Part shown: positions 14,701 through 26,712 of the stretch, piece after piece | Numbering within the stretch: position 1 is the first letter of the stretch | Layout of the letters: the number at the start of each line of letters is the position of its first letter | NCBI GenBank assembly: GCA_022266195.1 | Contig: WHVY01000003.1 | Location: 12,524,001-12,588,000 of the forward strand | DNA: 64,000 nt | From: Tetranychus cinnabarinus | Lineage: Eukaryota > Arthropoda > Arachnida > Trombidiformes > Tetranychidae | Direction: 5' to 3' | Made by a program: the position numbers and the translations under genes | The notes under the pieces: generated by a model | What the model was told of the DNA's origin: nothing | Databases searched by the model: none | What the model saw: only the letters and a program-made list of their open reading frames with translations

Positions 14701-17700
14701 GTTAAATGAGCAAATACAATATTAACAATCAGTGTAAGAGTGCAAATGTTAATCACAATATGGATCTTGATTGATGATGATTATCGCGATAAGAATGGCC
14801 ATGCCATTGTGGAGGTGCTTTACAAAAGGTAATAATTAGCTTTAATTTTGATTAGCTACAAATAAGAGTTACAAGGAACCAGAAAAATGATTCCAGACCC
14901 TTTTTACTGACCATTTGGCCAGCCACTTAAATTCAATTGATATAAAAATTCTTCGCCAAATTTTAATCAAAATAGGTGTTCATCAGTAATCAACAATCTT
15001 CCTCTTGTGCAACAATTAATTAGAGTTTCAATGCTTTTTATATTAACCTTCAATCTAATCTCAATTTGTTAACATTTTTTTCTGGTTTAATATGTTGACA
15101 CAGTAATAATGCAAAATGATCTGTTGGGTAATTTGAAACTTTATTAAAGGAAGATAATCAGGTGAGCCATAACTTGGATGGCCCATGAGAAACGAGGTTC
15201 ATCTTGAACCATTGATTTTGCTTGAAATTTGAGTTAAACTGAGGCTGGTTTTTGATGAATGTTTACTTCACCATAAAAGGTTATTAATCAAAGTTTAAAC
15301 AATAGATCATAACGTTATTATTAGCCTGTGGCACCTTGAATTGAATTATCTTGTATGGAATAATGGAATATAACTTTGGTTCTGTTTTGGTATTCTTAAG
15401 AATCCAAGGTGACGATTAAGAGGGACAGATGGGTACATTTTTATGGCATCAGAGATGAAGTTGTTGGACAATCGCAAGAAAAACTACAGCGAAAGCCAAT
15501 ATTGTTTCCTTGAATCAAGAACGAAAGTTAGAAACGATAATGCAAAATAATCAGTAATCAATAACCTTAGGTCATTAGGTTAAGTTGGGTTGGGTTAATC
15601 TTGAACTTGAATTATGTCCAAGCAATGGATGTTTTATGGATTGTTTTAGATACCGTAGTATTACACACTAAAAAGTCGAAAAACTGAACTCTGGTACGTG
15701 AAAGTTGACTAGTTTTAGAGCAAAATTCATTTTTTCTTGATTTCTATTTTTAGCTCACTTTCAGCGGCGGCTTCCTAGCTGCTTAGCTGGCGACTAACTG
15801 TTAGCCGCTTGTGCTGTTTGCTCAACGGCTAGACTCAAGTTAAAACAGTTAGCTCGATAGTCGGCTAATTTTGATTGACTACGGTACCTAAACTACTTAC
15901 TAGTTTTAAACAAGTCGTCAAGTGGTCGTCACAAAAATAATGCAAATAATACCTTTTCAGTCAGGTTAATCTTTGTTAAGCCTTGATTCAAATCTATGAG
16001 TCTGTTAAAATAATGATTAATTGAAAGGCAACTCAGTTGATTGTAATCTTTGTAACTAATGGAAAATATGGTTCAGAATTTATCTGATCTGCAATTAGGA
16101 CGAGGCTCATAATGAGTAGCCATTAAATTATCTAAATGTTCCAATTAAGGTTTATTTTGATTTGATTGTGTTTATGGTGGAAAAGACTGTGTAAAGGTGT
16201 GAAAATAGTTGGATAAGGTAAAGATGAAGAGCATGAAGCAATGAAGAAAAAAGTTGTACCATTATTCTGCTTATGGAACAAGAAGAATAAGATGATGAAG
16301 ATAAGCTTAAAGATTCTTCCTGATTCTCATAAATTTCAGGTTGCCTATCGTCGGTCTGTTGAAGCTCTCATCTCAATCCAAAGTATTAAAAGAATCCAAG
16401 AAATAATCTTTCTCAATCTCTATTGAAAGAATCATCAACTTCATCTGTCATCTTCATCTTCATCTCATCTCTTCTAACCATAACCATTGCCATAACCTTT
16501 CCGGTTTACTTTCTCAACGTCAATTCAATATTCAATTTTCCTTGAATAATCTTGACTCTCTCTTTTGTCGTCAGATAACAATTGAAAAAATATTTATCTC
16601 AGTTTGTGAAAAATATTTACTGACCAACATCACGTTTACCAAAGTAATATTTGCCTTCATTTGTTTTCAACCATTTTTCAGGAAACATTCATCAACCATT
16701 ATTATCACCTTACTTGGTGCCTTAAAATATCAGCCAACATAATTAGTTGGCGATGAGAGGCCAAATCGATGGTCGATATTGAGTCAGGGTTATATCGCCA
16801 AGTTTAATTGCCTTCATTGAAATATTAATCATATTGAGTAACTAAAACTGTCAACTTTACAATCAATTTTAGTTGACTAAACATGAAAACCGAATGACAA
16901 AACAATCGAGATTTTAAATTGACTTCGATTAGACTGAAATCGACTTTGAAACAATTTCTTTATGCAATAAGTGATGAATAAAGATATTAGTTAAGCTATT
17001 GATAGACTTTGATCAAAATAACAAAAACTTGGATCAATATTACTAAAAATACAGTTGTGACCGATTTAATCCTATGGATAACCTTTTAATGGTCATTAGG
17101 TTTTGCTATCAACTTTAGCAAAATACATTTACTTTTATTTCTCTTTGTTAATCACCTTAATGGACTAACCTTTTGGTGTTGAATTATTGGACACATTGAG
17201 AGTAATTAGTTTAATGATTCAGGAAAATAATTGTTTAATTTGTTAAATAGCTGCATCCGATAATTTAGAAACTCACCTTTTACTTCAACCAGGGAATGAC
17301 AAGAATTGAAAAAATGTTAAACATTGATTTTTTCATTGACTTCTCAAGCTAGAGTCAACTATTTGAGTACAAAAACAAAACCAAATCATTTGTAAAACAA
17401 TTTTCAACAATAAAAGCAATTTAAACTCAATAAGATTGAAATGAAGAAGAAAAATCAATGTAAACATTACTTATTTAGATACTGAAAATATTCAAATTAC
17501 ATGATGAATCAATTGAAATACAACTTAATACATTGCCTTTTCTTTGTATCATTTTTTCATTTATATTTTCTATTATATTCACTCAACTCTCAACCTACGT
17601 ACATCAATGGTTTAATTTAATTGACTTTAATTTACTTGTAAAAGCTTCTTTTATTTGGAAACTTTTTTTTACTTCAAATGAATGTAACATTTCAATTTGA

Positions 17701-20700
17701 ACAAAACGTTTCATGTTTTTTACCTTCATTACCTTCAAAACAAGTAACAAATCATCTTCACTAACAACCATTGAGCAAATGTTAACATAATCATCTGCAT
17801 GTCCAAAGAAACTGTTAATTAATGCAGTTAAATGAACAGAAAAATCAATTGCAACAATTAAGTAAAATTAGTTGAGTGCGAAAAAAAAGAAGACATTAGA
17901 TGTAATCATTTAAACCCAAGTTAACCAGGTTTATCATGATTACTTACTTGAGCAGTTAAGCAGTTGACAGTAAACCAGAGAAGCAAATAAGCATGAATTG
18001 TTGTCATGATGAACATCATGTTGCAACTGGATTTACATTGAAGGTGAAATGAAATAGATAAACGGTAAAACAAGAAGAATCAATAAACGAATTTAAATTA
18101 ACCGGATAAACAAAAGCAGCTATAATTGGCCTCTGATTAGTTGCAAGATTAAAAATCAACTTTTCCAGTTTTCACGTTGAAACGTTTTACTTTAATTGTT
18201 TCCTGGTTATTATTCTTGTCTATTAATCTTTTACCCTTTCCTAGGTTTACTAATTAACGTTGTCTAATTGTGATTATCTTTTACAGTTACAATTGTTTGC
18301 AAAGCAAAGGAAATGGTTGCTTCGGTTCAAACAAGCAAAATGTTTAATGGCAAAATATACGCCAAATCAAAGCCAAACTCGTGCGTTTCCGACATTAAAA
18401 ACAGCCTAGACTTTGAGATTATCATGCCTTACCATGACCTCATGTGTGATGTTAAACAAGAAAACTCGGGAAAGTTCAGCAACGATATAATTATTCAACA
18501 TCATGACATGATTGTGACAACACTTGATAAAGGCCTTTCCGTCCATTGTAACTACGACCTTTCCAATCGATCCATTTCCAATGTTGCTCTGGATGTTGAT
18601 GATGATGTGGCAACTCGTGAAGATTGGATGAACAATGTTCACTCGGCAACCGTCGCAGCACCCAATGTCACCATGAAAATAACCAATCAACAAGGATTCG
18701 AAATTGAATCGGCCAATGTTGGAGATTCTCTTTCCCTTCGATTTGAAGTATTGGAAAAGTCAAGTAAGTATTACAATTAAAATATCAATCATTAATTAGT
18801 GTGACGCTAATGGTGAAGATTACCATTGTTTCTGACATTCCTCAATCAATTTCATGGTTGTTCAAGCAAACCAATTTTATATCATCATTATCATTCTTGC
18901 CCATTTTACTTACCTTTCCTTCCTCTTCATAAAACAAGGTAAATAGCATCTTAAAATGTTAGCTACGGCCATTAACTATCAACTGTAAATAACGAAGAAT
19001 AATATTAATAGAAGAGAATCAAGACTCCCTGTTGATTATTACAAGTTGAACAATTTGTTTTTTCTCTCTCATCGAAACTGGTCAAACAATTTATAGAGTA
19101 ATTAATCAAATGGTGTAAATAATTAAACTAATTGCAATGAATGGGTTAACTCAGGGTTTCCAACTCTTTTTACAGTCAACCTTATAAACTGTTAAACGGA
19201 AGACAAGACAACAAACTGTCCATTCAGTGAACCTCACATTTAAATGTTAATTGCCATTGATTTTAATTGCAGCCTTTTTAATGAACTTTTTGTTTTTCGC
19301 TGACCTTTAAACAAATTTAAACATGAAACAGTGAATGGACAGTAGATAAGGCAAAATGTCAACTGACCATGCAATGAGAGAGAACCAAAGATTTGACCCT
19401 TTTTCCGTTCCATCCTTCATCTCTCATCCCATTTCTCAGACAAACACAGAAACTTGATTTACGGTTAACTTTTATTTAGCAACAATTAACTTGACGAGTA
19501 AACATGATAAAATGGTCTGTTTAATAACAATCAACACAACTGTCATGATAATAATGGTAATCATGAAGGAATATTATATTTTCAGTTTTTGTTGCGTTTT
19601 TTCTTCGTTTAGAATTATGAGAAAATGAAAAATATTTATTCATGTTGTTACTGAAAGGCTTGATTTAGATCAATTTACATAACATTTAACTGTTGATTAG
19701 CTGTTTATCTTGACCATTAAATGGACAGAAAGAAAATACTTTTTCTCTATTATCATGTTAATGAACGCTTGTAATCTCTATCTTTCCTTCCATCAAATAA
19801 CATTTATTACACCACTCAGTGCAGGGTAACCACTAGGTTACCTTAATGGGTATTTCTTATACACTGCACTGGTTACCTGCACTGGTTACCAGCACAGTTT
19901 TTTATCAATCACAGATAAGATTATTGATAAAACAAAGACTTTGATTTTGATGAAAATTGAATTAAATTGAGTTTCTATTGTTTTTGTGATTTTTTGCTTT
20001 AATTTTGTGTTGGCTATCTTTTACTTTCGTAGTGTAAATCTTTTAAACCACTATCACTCGAAGTTATGAGATAAAACCCTCGGGCTCCGCCCTCGGGTTT
20101 AATTCTCATAACTTCTCGTGGTAGTGGTTTAATCTATTCTTAAAACGCGAAAATAATATTAAGAGATTTGGCAGTTGAGAACAATGTGGAGATGAAAACG
20201 ACCTTTACGTGTATGAGGTTAGGAATTAGGTAAAAATAAATGAGCTTACTTCGAATCTTGAAAATTCTGTTGAGTAGAACATGTTCAATCGATTTTTTCT
20301 TAAGATCAGATGGAATTGCATTATTTTCTCTTTCGATTGCCTTTGACAAAGATTTTTGTTCAACTTCATCTTGTGACTTTTGATTGCTTGATTTACATGG
20401 ATTTAACTCAAAATTTACTCATCTTACCTGATTTTGGAAAATGTTTAGATTCCAGGAATTGATTTAAAATTTTTATTTAAGAATAATTTTTAACTTAAAA
20501 TTTAGAATTGATATTTTATTGTTGATCGAAAGTTTGCAATTAGAACAATAAATAATGTAAAAAATAAGATTTATTTTCTCAACAAATAACATTTCATTTA
20601 CAATTTTGGTCGTTTATTGTTGATCAATTATTAATTGTCCATTTTTCGATTCTTTTCCAGGTCCATATGAGATTTTCGTTCGTGAGCTCGTGGCGGTTGA

Positions 20701-21715
20701 CGGTGTTGATAGTTCAGAGATCTTGCTCATTGATTCATCAGGTTGTCCAACTGATGCATCCATCATGGGTCAAATGGGTCGAGTCGATGGATCAGGCCAA
20801 GTACTATCAGCATCATTCGACGCCTTTAAATTCCCGACAAGTGATATCGTCCAGTTTAGAGCCTTGGTCACTCCATGTTTGCCCAACTGCGAACCCGTTC
20901 AATGTGAAGTCAATGGACTAGAAGGTCGCCCTGGTGATGTCCTTTCATACGGCAAAAGACGAAGACGATCCTTATCATCCTTGGCATCGCCATTAACTGA
21001 GACCAAGAACTCTGACGAGGAAGAAATGGTTGTTGTGCAAACAATCAAAATCGTTGATACATTCAACAATCAAAAAGGTGATTCCAAGAAAAGTGGATCC
21101 AAAAAGGTAATCCAAAAAGGATCAACTTCCAATCAGAATGTAAAGAACTTTAAAGATGAAAATGTAGATGAAAAAACAAATGAAGTAAACTTTGATTCAG
21201 AGAAGCGAGTTAATCGTCGAAACCTGGATTCACCTGGTTGTGCCTCATTCCTGGGCTTAATCATGGCCTGTTCATTATTCCTGATTGCTCAGTTGTTCCT
21301 GATTCTAGCTTGGTGTCTCATTTGGTGGAGAAAACAAAAGAAAGGATTTCCCTCATTTTCACCTCAACTAACACCAACAAACTCATCAACTTTACCTTAT
21401 TTCAATTCTCATCATCATCACCATAACCAGCCTCATCAGGGTAAATCATCGCCAACCTCATTGAACAAATTTTTAATATCGCCCAATCGCACTGGAAGCA
21501 TCGGAGGTCATTCGCTTTTATCCAATTCATCTTCGCACTCATCTTCATCTTCAGTTGCCAACAAAACGAAACAATCAAATAGATCAACATCGCAAACCCA
21601 ATCCAGTTACGGAGCTCACTATTTAACTCCATTCAGTTCATATCACAGGAAATTCGCTGAACCCAGGAAAACAGCAGTTGATATGTATTCATCAATGTCA
21701 CAATTATATCAATGA
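5782..21715 (+). CDS. PAN/apple x3 + ZP-domain transmembrane protein (apical extracellular matrix; NompA/Trynity/Neo-like)
   Basis: Six exons inferred: 5782-5872, 6600-6863, 10426-10740, 10803-11069, 18287-18763 and 20661-21715. They sum to 2469 nt, giving 822 aa, with every junction in phase 1. Exon 1 is a signal peptide (hydrophobic core LLNVILINYLAICVFAQ). Exons 2, 3 and 4 each hold one PAN/apple-like module with paired cysteines (for example DECKAKC and CRSANYD). Exon 5 and the start of exon 6 form a ZP domain. A GKRRRR|S furin-type site comes next, then a TM helix near residue 665 (FLGLIMACSLFLIAQLFL) and a Ser/His-rich cytoplasmic tail. Arthropod proteins of this layout are cleaved and polymerise in cuticle or sensory apical matrix; that role is inferred. 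AATAAA lies near 22005. Additional PAN exons could hide in the 7.2-kb intron. Confidence 0.85.
11070..18286 (+). other. Long phase-1 intron of the PAN-ZP gene
   Basis: Begins GTAAGA after the third PAN exon and ends TTTTACAG before the ZP exon. I see no coding exon inside. CT-rich stretches at 13150-13270 and 16430-16500 create short hydrophobic or Ser-rich frames without homology. A GC-richer patch at 15740-15890 lies between TACCGTAGT and ACTACGGTA motifs (15653-15661, 15885-15893) and may be the remains of a small inverted-repeat element. The other long introns (6864-10425 and 18764-20660) also lack recognisable genes. Confidence 0.6.
19813..19900. repeat. Local inverted/direct repeat of a GCACTGGTTACC motif
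   Basis: AGTGCAGGGTAACCA near 19818 is the reverse complement, apart from one extra G, of TGGTTACCTGCACT near 19875. GCACTGGTTACC also occurs twice directly. Intronic; function unknown. Confidence 0.5.
20044..20131. repeat. 88-bp near-perfect hairpin with a GC-rich core, inside an intron
   Basis: The arms TAAACCACTATCAC..GAAGTTATGAGA and TCTCATAACTTC..GTGGTAGTGGTTTA pair with one or two mismatches. The core contains AAACCC..GGGTTT and two copies of CCCTCGGG. The core is far more GC-rich than the surrounding intron. It resembles a tiny foldback MITE or an RNA hairpin; no coding content. Confidence 0.75.
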
Positions 21716-23440
21716 ATTAACATTAATTAGGTAACAAATTGATCGGCTTGATTCGTCTTGTTCACCATAAACAGAGAACCAGAAAATTGAGTTAAAAGGA
21801 TAAACAAAATGAGCAGATAAACACAAAGAGAAGCAACAAGATAATTGAGTTCATTTGAATCATTTCATTTCCTGTTATTTATCATTCACTTTACCCACAT
21901 CATATTCACTCTCATTATCATCATCACCATCATGTCCATTGAACAATTATTTTTTCACCTGAAAATTGCATGAAGAGAAGAAAAGAAAATGGCATTTTTT
22001 TATAAAATAAATTATCGATTATTTAAATGATTGGAAGGAAACAAACAAAAGATGAAAATGATTGCCAACAAGTGATGATAGGAATGCAATGATTACTGTC
22101 AACACCAAAGTTGAGTTGACCATTGAGAGGAACAACAATTGCTATGATCATCTTGTTGATAATCAAATTATTGTCCAGTTACAGGAGATGACCTAGTCAA
22201 GGATCCTTTTACGATGAACCCACCAAAATTACAGAATCATCAACTAAATTATTATTCGTATTGTCATTACTTTTTTATATTCAATCGTCAATTGAATGGA
22301 AATGAAAAGCAAATTTATTTATATAAGGAAAGATTATATTCAAAGTGCAAGCTGATTGATGATAATTACAATTTGATTTAACTTCCGTTTTCGATGATTT
22401 CACATTAACTATAAAACTAGTTTCAATTGAAAGATGAACAATTTGACTTGTTTTCAATGCAATTCACGACAATCAATTTCAACCTTAACTCAAGAATAGC
22501 AAAAATCATCACTCAGTAATCATTAACAATTTACATTTTCGCTCAACTTTTCTTCTTCAATTGTGAACATTGACTTGCAATTGAAAATGGCAATTGATCA
22601 GTTATAATCTTCTAATTTATATCACTTTACTGACCAAATGCTGACCATTTTCATGTCTTAAATGTTATTCAATTATTCATCAAACATTTCTGAGTTTTCA
22701 TTTCATTCCAATCTTAACTTATCAATTTAACCAGAAAACCTTTCAATCTTTCATTAAACATTGAAATGCAAACAAAAGGTTTCTTAAGAGTTAAAGTTGA
22801 CAATCAAAGTTAATGTTCACAATTAAACGGTAATCAAAAGTCGACTTTTCTTCATTTATTGAACCGAACAATCAAATTGATGATTATCACGATTAGTGTC
22901 AATTGAAAATCTTATAGAATTAAATTCATCAAATTATCGCCATCAATTAAAACAATCCGATTTACCATGTTTTTTGTCCAAATCAAAATATCAAAATATT
23001 TATGTATTTATAATGCAATAGCAAAATGTAAAAACAGAGTCTCAATTAATTTTATCAAATTTAATAAAATCAAATTCAACTGAACACATGGACTTATTTC
23101 ATCAATAACTCAGTTTGAAGTAAATCTCAATCAACATCTTAATTACTTCAAGAGTAAATCTAATTTACATCTTTTCATCCAATAATTGCTATCGATGAAT
23201 AATGAGAAAACTTGTGAAATTGAATCTCAAAGGGAATGAAAAAGATTAACCTTTGGTCTTTCATTAAAATTCAGTCTTTGATTCCAATAATTGGTTTTCC
23301 AATTTAATCATATTTTTAGTTTTCATATATTCTGGTATTAATGAGAGAAGAAAGAGGAAATTGAAATTATCATGAAAAGTGTTAAAAAGAATTTCGAATC
23401 TCATGAGATAAATATTGAAAATTGGATTCTCTTAACAAAG
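21716..23440. other. Intergenic, no gene seen
   Basis: 3' UTR of the PAN-ZP gene (AATAAA near 22005), then AT-rich sequence up to the promoter of the ACP-like gene. No coding or structured element was recognised. Confidence 0.5.
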
Positions 23441-23477
23441 TATATAAAGTTATTCGACTTTTCATGTTAGTTCAGTT
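23441..23477 (+). promoter_or_regulatory. TATA box and TCAGT initiator of the ACP-like gene
   Basis: TATATAAAG at 23441-23449 is followed 31-33 bp later by TTCAGTT (23471-23477), which matches the arthropod initiator TCAGT with its A at 23474. The spacing is canonical for a TATA/Inr core promoter. Confidence 0.75.
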
Positions 23478-23555
23478 GTTTGATTGATTCTGTTGGAATT
23501 ATCTGATAATCAGTTTAACGTTTTCTTTCTCAGAAAATCCAATAATTTGTCAACT

Positions 23556-23893
23556 ATGAAGTTAACATTTGTTTTCATTTTCATGTGTTTACTGGTTAAT
23601 CTGGTTTACTCTCAGGTAACATTCACTAAAGACTGGAAACCAGGCGGTAAACGAAGTAATGTTCAATGTCGACTGATTCCAGTTGCTGCGTCACTTTCAA
23701 GGGTAAGTTTCGTCTCTAATTGTACATCAAATTCAATTCTGTAAGATGATATTTTGTTGACTGATTCTTCTTTTGATTTCCATTGATTTTAATCTGATTA
23801 AAGGAAAGTGACCATTTTAAAGGTGGCTTAGCAAGTGTTGAGGATGATCGACGAAAGCTTGCTGATAGCGAATATATCAATAATTCTTGGTGA
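23556..23893 (+). CDS. AKH/corazonin-related peptide (ACP-like) neuropeptide precursor
   Basis: Two exons, 23556-23702 and 23804-23893 (phase-0 intron), encode 78 aa. I chose the ATG at 23556 because it directly precedes a signal peptide (MKLTFVFIFMCLLVNLVYS). Right after it comes QVTFTKDWKPGGKR: an N-terminal Gln that can cyclise, the AKH-superfamily pattern QVTF(S/T)xxW, an amidation Gly and a KR cleavage site. Insect ACPs have the form QVTFSRDWNxG-KR, so ACP is a closer match than classical AKH (QVNFSPGW) or corazonin. The expected mature peptide is pQVTFTKDWKPG-amide. The remaining ~45 residues are an associated peptide with one Cys and a late RR. An earlier in-frame ATG at 23484 lies in what looks like 5' UTR and would bury the signal peptide. 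AATAAA lies near 24016. Confidence 0.85.
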
Positions 23894-24638
23894 ATTAACA
23901 GACTTTTAATCGGCAAACTGAACGAGGACTGAACGGAATCTTGTTAAATGGAATTACAATTCAATGTATGTTTAATAGTCTGAACAATGTATTAATGAAA
24001 AACAATTACAAAGCCAATAAATGAGTAGCTTCTAACTAACTTCTGAAATTATTAAATTCACGTTTTTTATCAGTTGATCTCAATTAAACTGAAACGAAGA
24101 AGAAGATTCTTTAAATATCAAATTTTCAAAATTAAAATTGAAGTCACTTCTCATATTTAGCCAAAACCCTAAATGTAATTTTAATGTTAAACTAAATGGA
24201 AAATTTTGTTCACCATAAAATATTCATTAATTTAATTCATTTCATATAAACTGTATTTCAATTAAATTTGAGATTGAGTTAATTAATTTCACAATGTAAT
24301 TCATGATGTAGAGCAGTTTAAATTATGCCTCAAAAGCCTGATTTCCTATTTGAAACAAACTTTAATTGCCTTCAAATTTCCAATCATATTTTATAATTGC
24401 TCGAAAAGAAGCGTCCTCATCAAGCAATTGGAATGGATCATGAAAAGCACTGATCAAAATTGAAAGACTTGACAATCATAGAGCAATGAACAGAGGCGAA
24501 ATGGAAACAAACGCAAGATTGATCAAGAAACTCACCTAAAAAAATTCGTTTTAATTGCTGGTGTTGATCTGAAGCAATTGATATGAATGCAATGATGTAA
24601 AGAGTAAAGTCGAAAATTATTGTTAACTTTGAATGGAT

Positions 24639-24998
24639 TTACACTTTGAATGGTTGATAACGAAGTGAATAGTGAATCAATGGAACGATGAGATTGAACT
24701 GAACAAACCAATGCGATAAGCGAATAACATTTGAGTTACTACTTCGTCCACCAGTTCGACCTTGTCTTCCAGCCAAACCCCGAGCAGCCCCAACCCCTGC
24801 CCTTCCTCCTCCAGCTCGACCACCTCCAGCTCGGCCTCCAGTGCCTTTCCGTTTAGTTCGGATTAAATGGACTTCTGAAGTCGTATTGTTCAATGGTAAT
24901 GATGAGCTTTCTTTTATTGTTGTTGAGATTGGCTTTGGAAATACAAATTGAGTTGAAACAACAAACAGTATCACAAGATATATGATGAGATATTTCAT
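24639..24998 (-). CDS. Small secreted Gly/Arg/Ala-rich peptide precursor, unrecognised
   Basis: A single open frame of 119 aa starting at the ATG 24998-24996. The N-terminus is a clear signal peptide (MKYLIIYLVILFVVSTQFVF). An acidic/Ser/Thr spacer follows, then a dibasic RTKR|K site. After that comes a low-complexity segment built on GGRAGGGRAGGGRAG repeats (Gly, Arg and Ala only), and a hydrophobic tail with no repeats (NVIRLSHWFVQFNL). Secreted Gly/Arg-rich peptides after a furin site are common among antimicrobial and cuticle/silk-associated peptides, but I do not recognise a family. It lies tail to tail with the ACP-like gene, about 0.7 kb away. No TATA was noted. The local composition (CCTCC/CCAGC) is GC-richer than its surroundings. 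Confidence 0.5.
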   Translation of the reverse strand: MKYLIIYLVILFVVSTQFVFPKPISTTIKESSSLPLNNTTSEVHLIRTKRKGTGGRAGGGRAGGGRAGVGAARGLAGRQGRTGGRSSNSNVIRLSHWFVQFNLIVPLIHYSLRYQPFKV

Positions 24999-26576
24999 GA
25001 TGATCGACACCAACTAAGTCTAGAAGGTTGGAATTTTCAGATAAAATTTGCTTATCATTTAGATGAATATCAATTGTCCAGAGAATCGAATTTGCTTTCG
25101 ATCAAGTTAACTGAACATTTTCGTGCATTTAACTGTTAACCTTATCAAGGCACAGATCAAACAAGATGTTGATCAAAATGATTCTGTGCGATTCTCACTC
25201 CTTTTTTTACCTTCACAGATCGAGTAACCATAGTAGCATGCTGTACATTCAGGGTCATTAGTTTAACAGTTTTTGTAACATTATGAGTCCATTAAAAACC
25301 GGAGAAACATTGTGTTCATTGCAAGCATCGTAATTGACATCATCATCAATAATTATTAGAATCAACTGAATTTGTTTGAAAACCTGTTGGTTAATTGACT
25401 TTTCTCGGTTTTCATCAATATCACTCATCCGTTTGAACCATTTTTCATTAATTTTACTCTTCTTTTTGTATACATTTTCAACTTTAATAATTTTTCATTT
25501 TTTCATTTTGATAATGGGTTTAATGGGTTGAAAGGAAGAGTCAAATGATTTATTTTATTTTATGCTTCCATTTTACACTTGAAATACACATTATCATTAA
25601 CTAGCATTTTATAGATGGATAATTATTATTTAATTATAAGTTGAAGCTGAAGGTCAATAAGCTAATTTATGTAGATTAAACTCAATTGAATTGTTTGTGA
25701 TATTTATGTGTTAACACTTTTACTTGGGTTGGCAATGATGAATGGTTGTCCTTATTTGATTTGTAAGCGATTTGTTCAAATTCAGGTTGTTGACAGTCTG
25801 AGATTAAATTTAGGATTTAACGCTTCATCACAGGATTGAGCATATCGACATTCAAAATCAGTAAAGATTAAGAAAATAGTCGATACAAGTAGTCGAGGCA
25901 ACGGGCAGCTACAATCTACGAGAAGCGAATTGAAACCGTAAGTTGGACCAAGTACAATTTTAAGGTAATTTTGGATGAGTTCTATGGACTGTTCTCTTTC
26001 CCGTAGTCAAGTTGAAATTATCAATGTCCATATTTGGTTTCAAACTTTTAGGTCCTTTTAATCCGTTTTTATTCCAGTTAAATTTTTTCCAACTTTCCAA
26101 TTTTTGCTAATATCGAAATCTTCCAATCTGAAATTTCGATTCCCGAGAATCCTTTTAGAATGGTCAGTCGATAACATGCCACATGCTTGGTTCCATATGA
26201 TGCAAAAATAGGTGTACATCCTCTGCCTAAGCGTATTAGTCTATTAACGAGGTATTTCTCATCTCTAAGCATCCATCATTGGCTTGATCAACATTTTTAT
26301 CCATTGGTTAGCATATGATGTTGGAATATCCTTATTTTGATGTTCAACAGCTTCACCCATCTTTACAATTAGCATCAAAGAGATGAAAGACAAGACTATT
26401 CACTGAGATCACAATGTGTACAGAGTATCACTTTAGGCAAAAATAAAATAAAAATTGATTTTGATTTAACTTGAGCAAATTACAAAATTAAAATTTACAA
26501 TTGTTAAAATAAAAATTGTCAACAACTATCACAATGCCATCTATATGAGGAATTGGAAAGCTTAATATTATTTCCG
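24999..26576. other. Intergenic, no gene seen
   Basis: AT-rich, with only short unsupported open frames (one at 26078-26272 on the minus strand has no recognisable domain). It ends at the LINE target-site duplication. Confidence 0.45.
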
Positions 26577-26712
26577 GATAGTAAGAGGACGGTCGCATTA
26601 AATTTGTCTCCAAATTTTTGCTTAATTTTAATTAATTAATCAGTTTTATATTCATTTTATTGTGCTAAATCTTTAATGTACTAACTCCTCTGTTAGTTCC
26701 ACGTAAAATAAT

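Noticed and set aside
16241..16742. Two small plus-strand frames
   Set aside because: No family features; lie in the intron of the PAN-ZP gene with no consistent phase-1 flanks.
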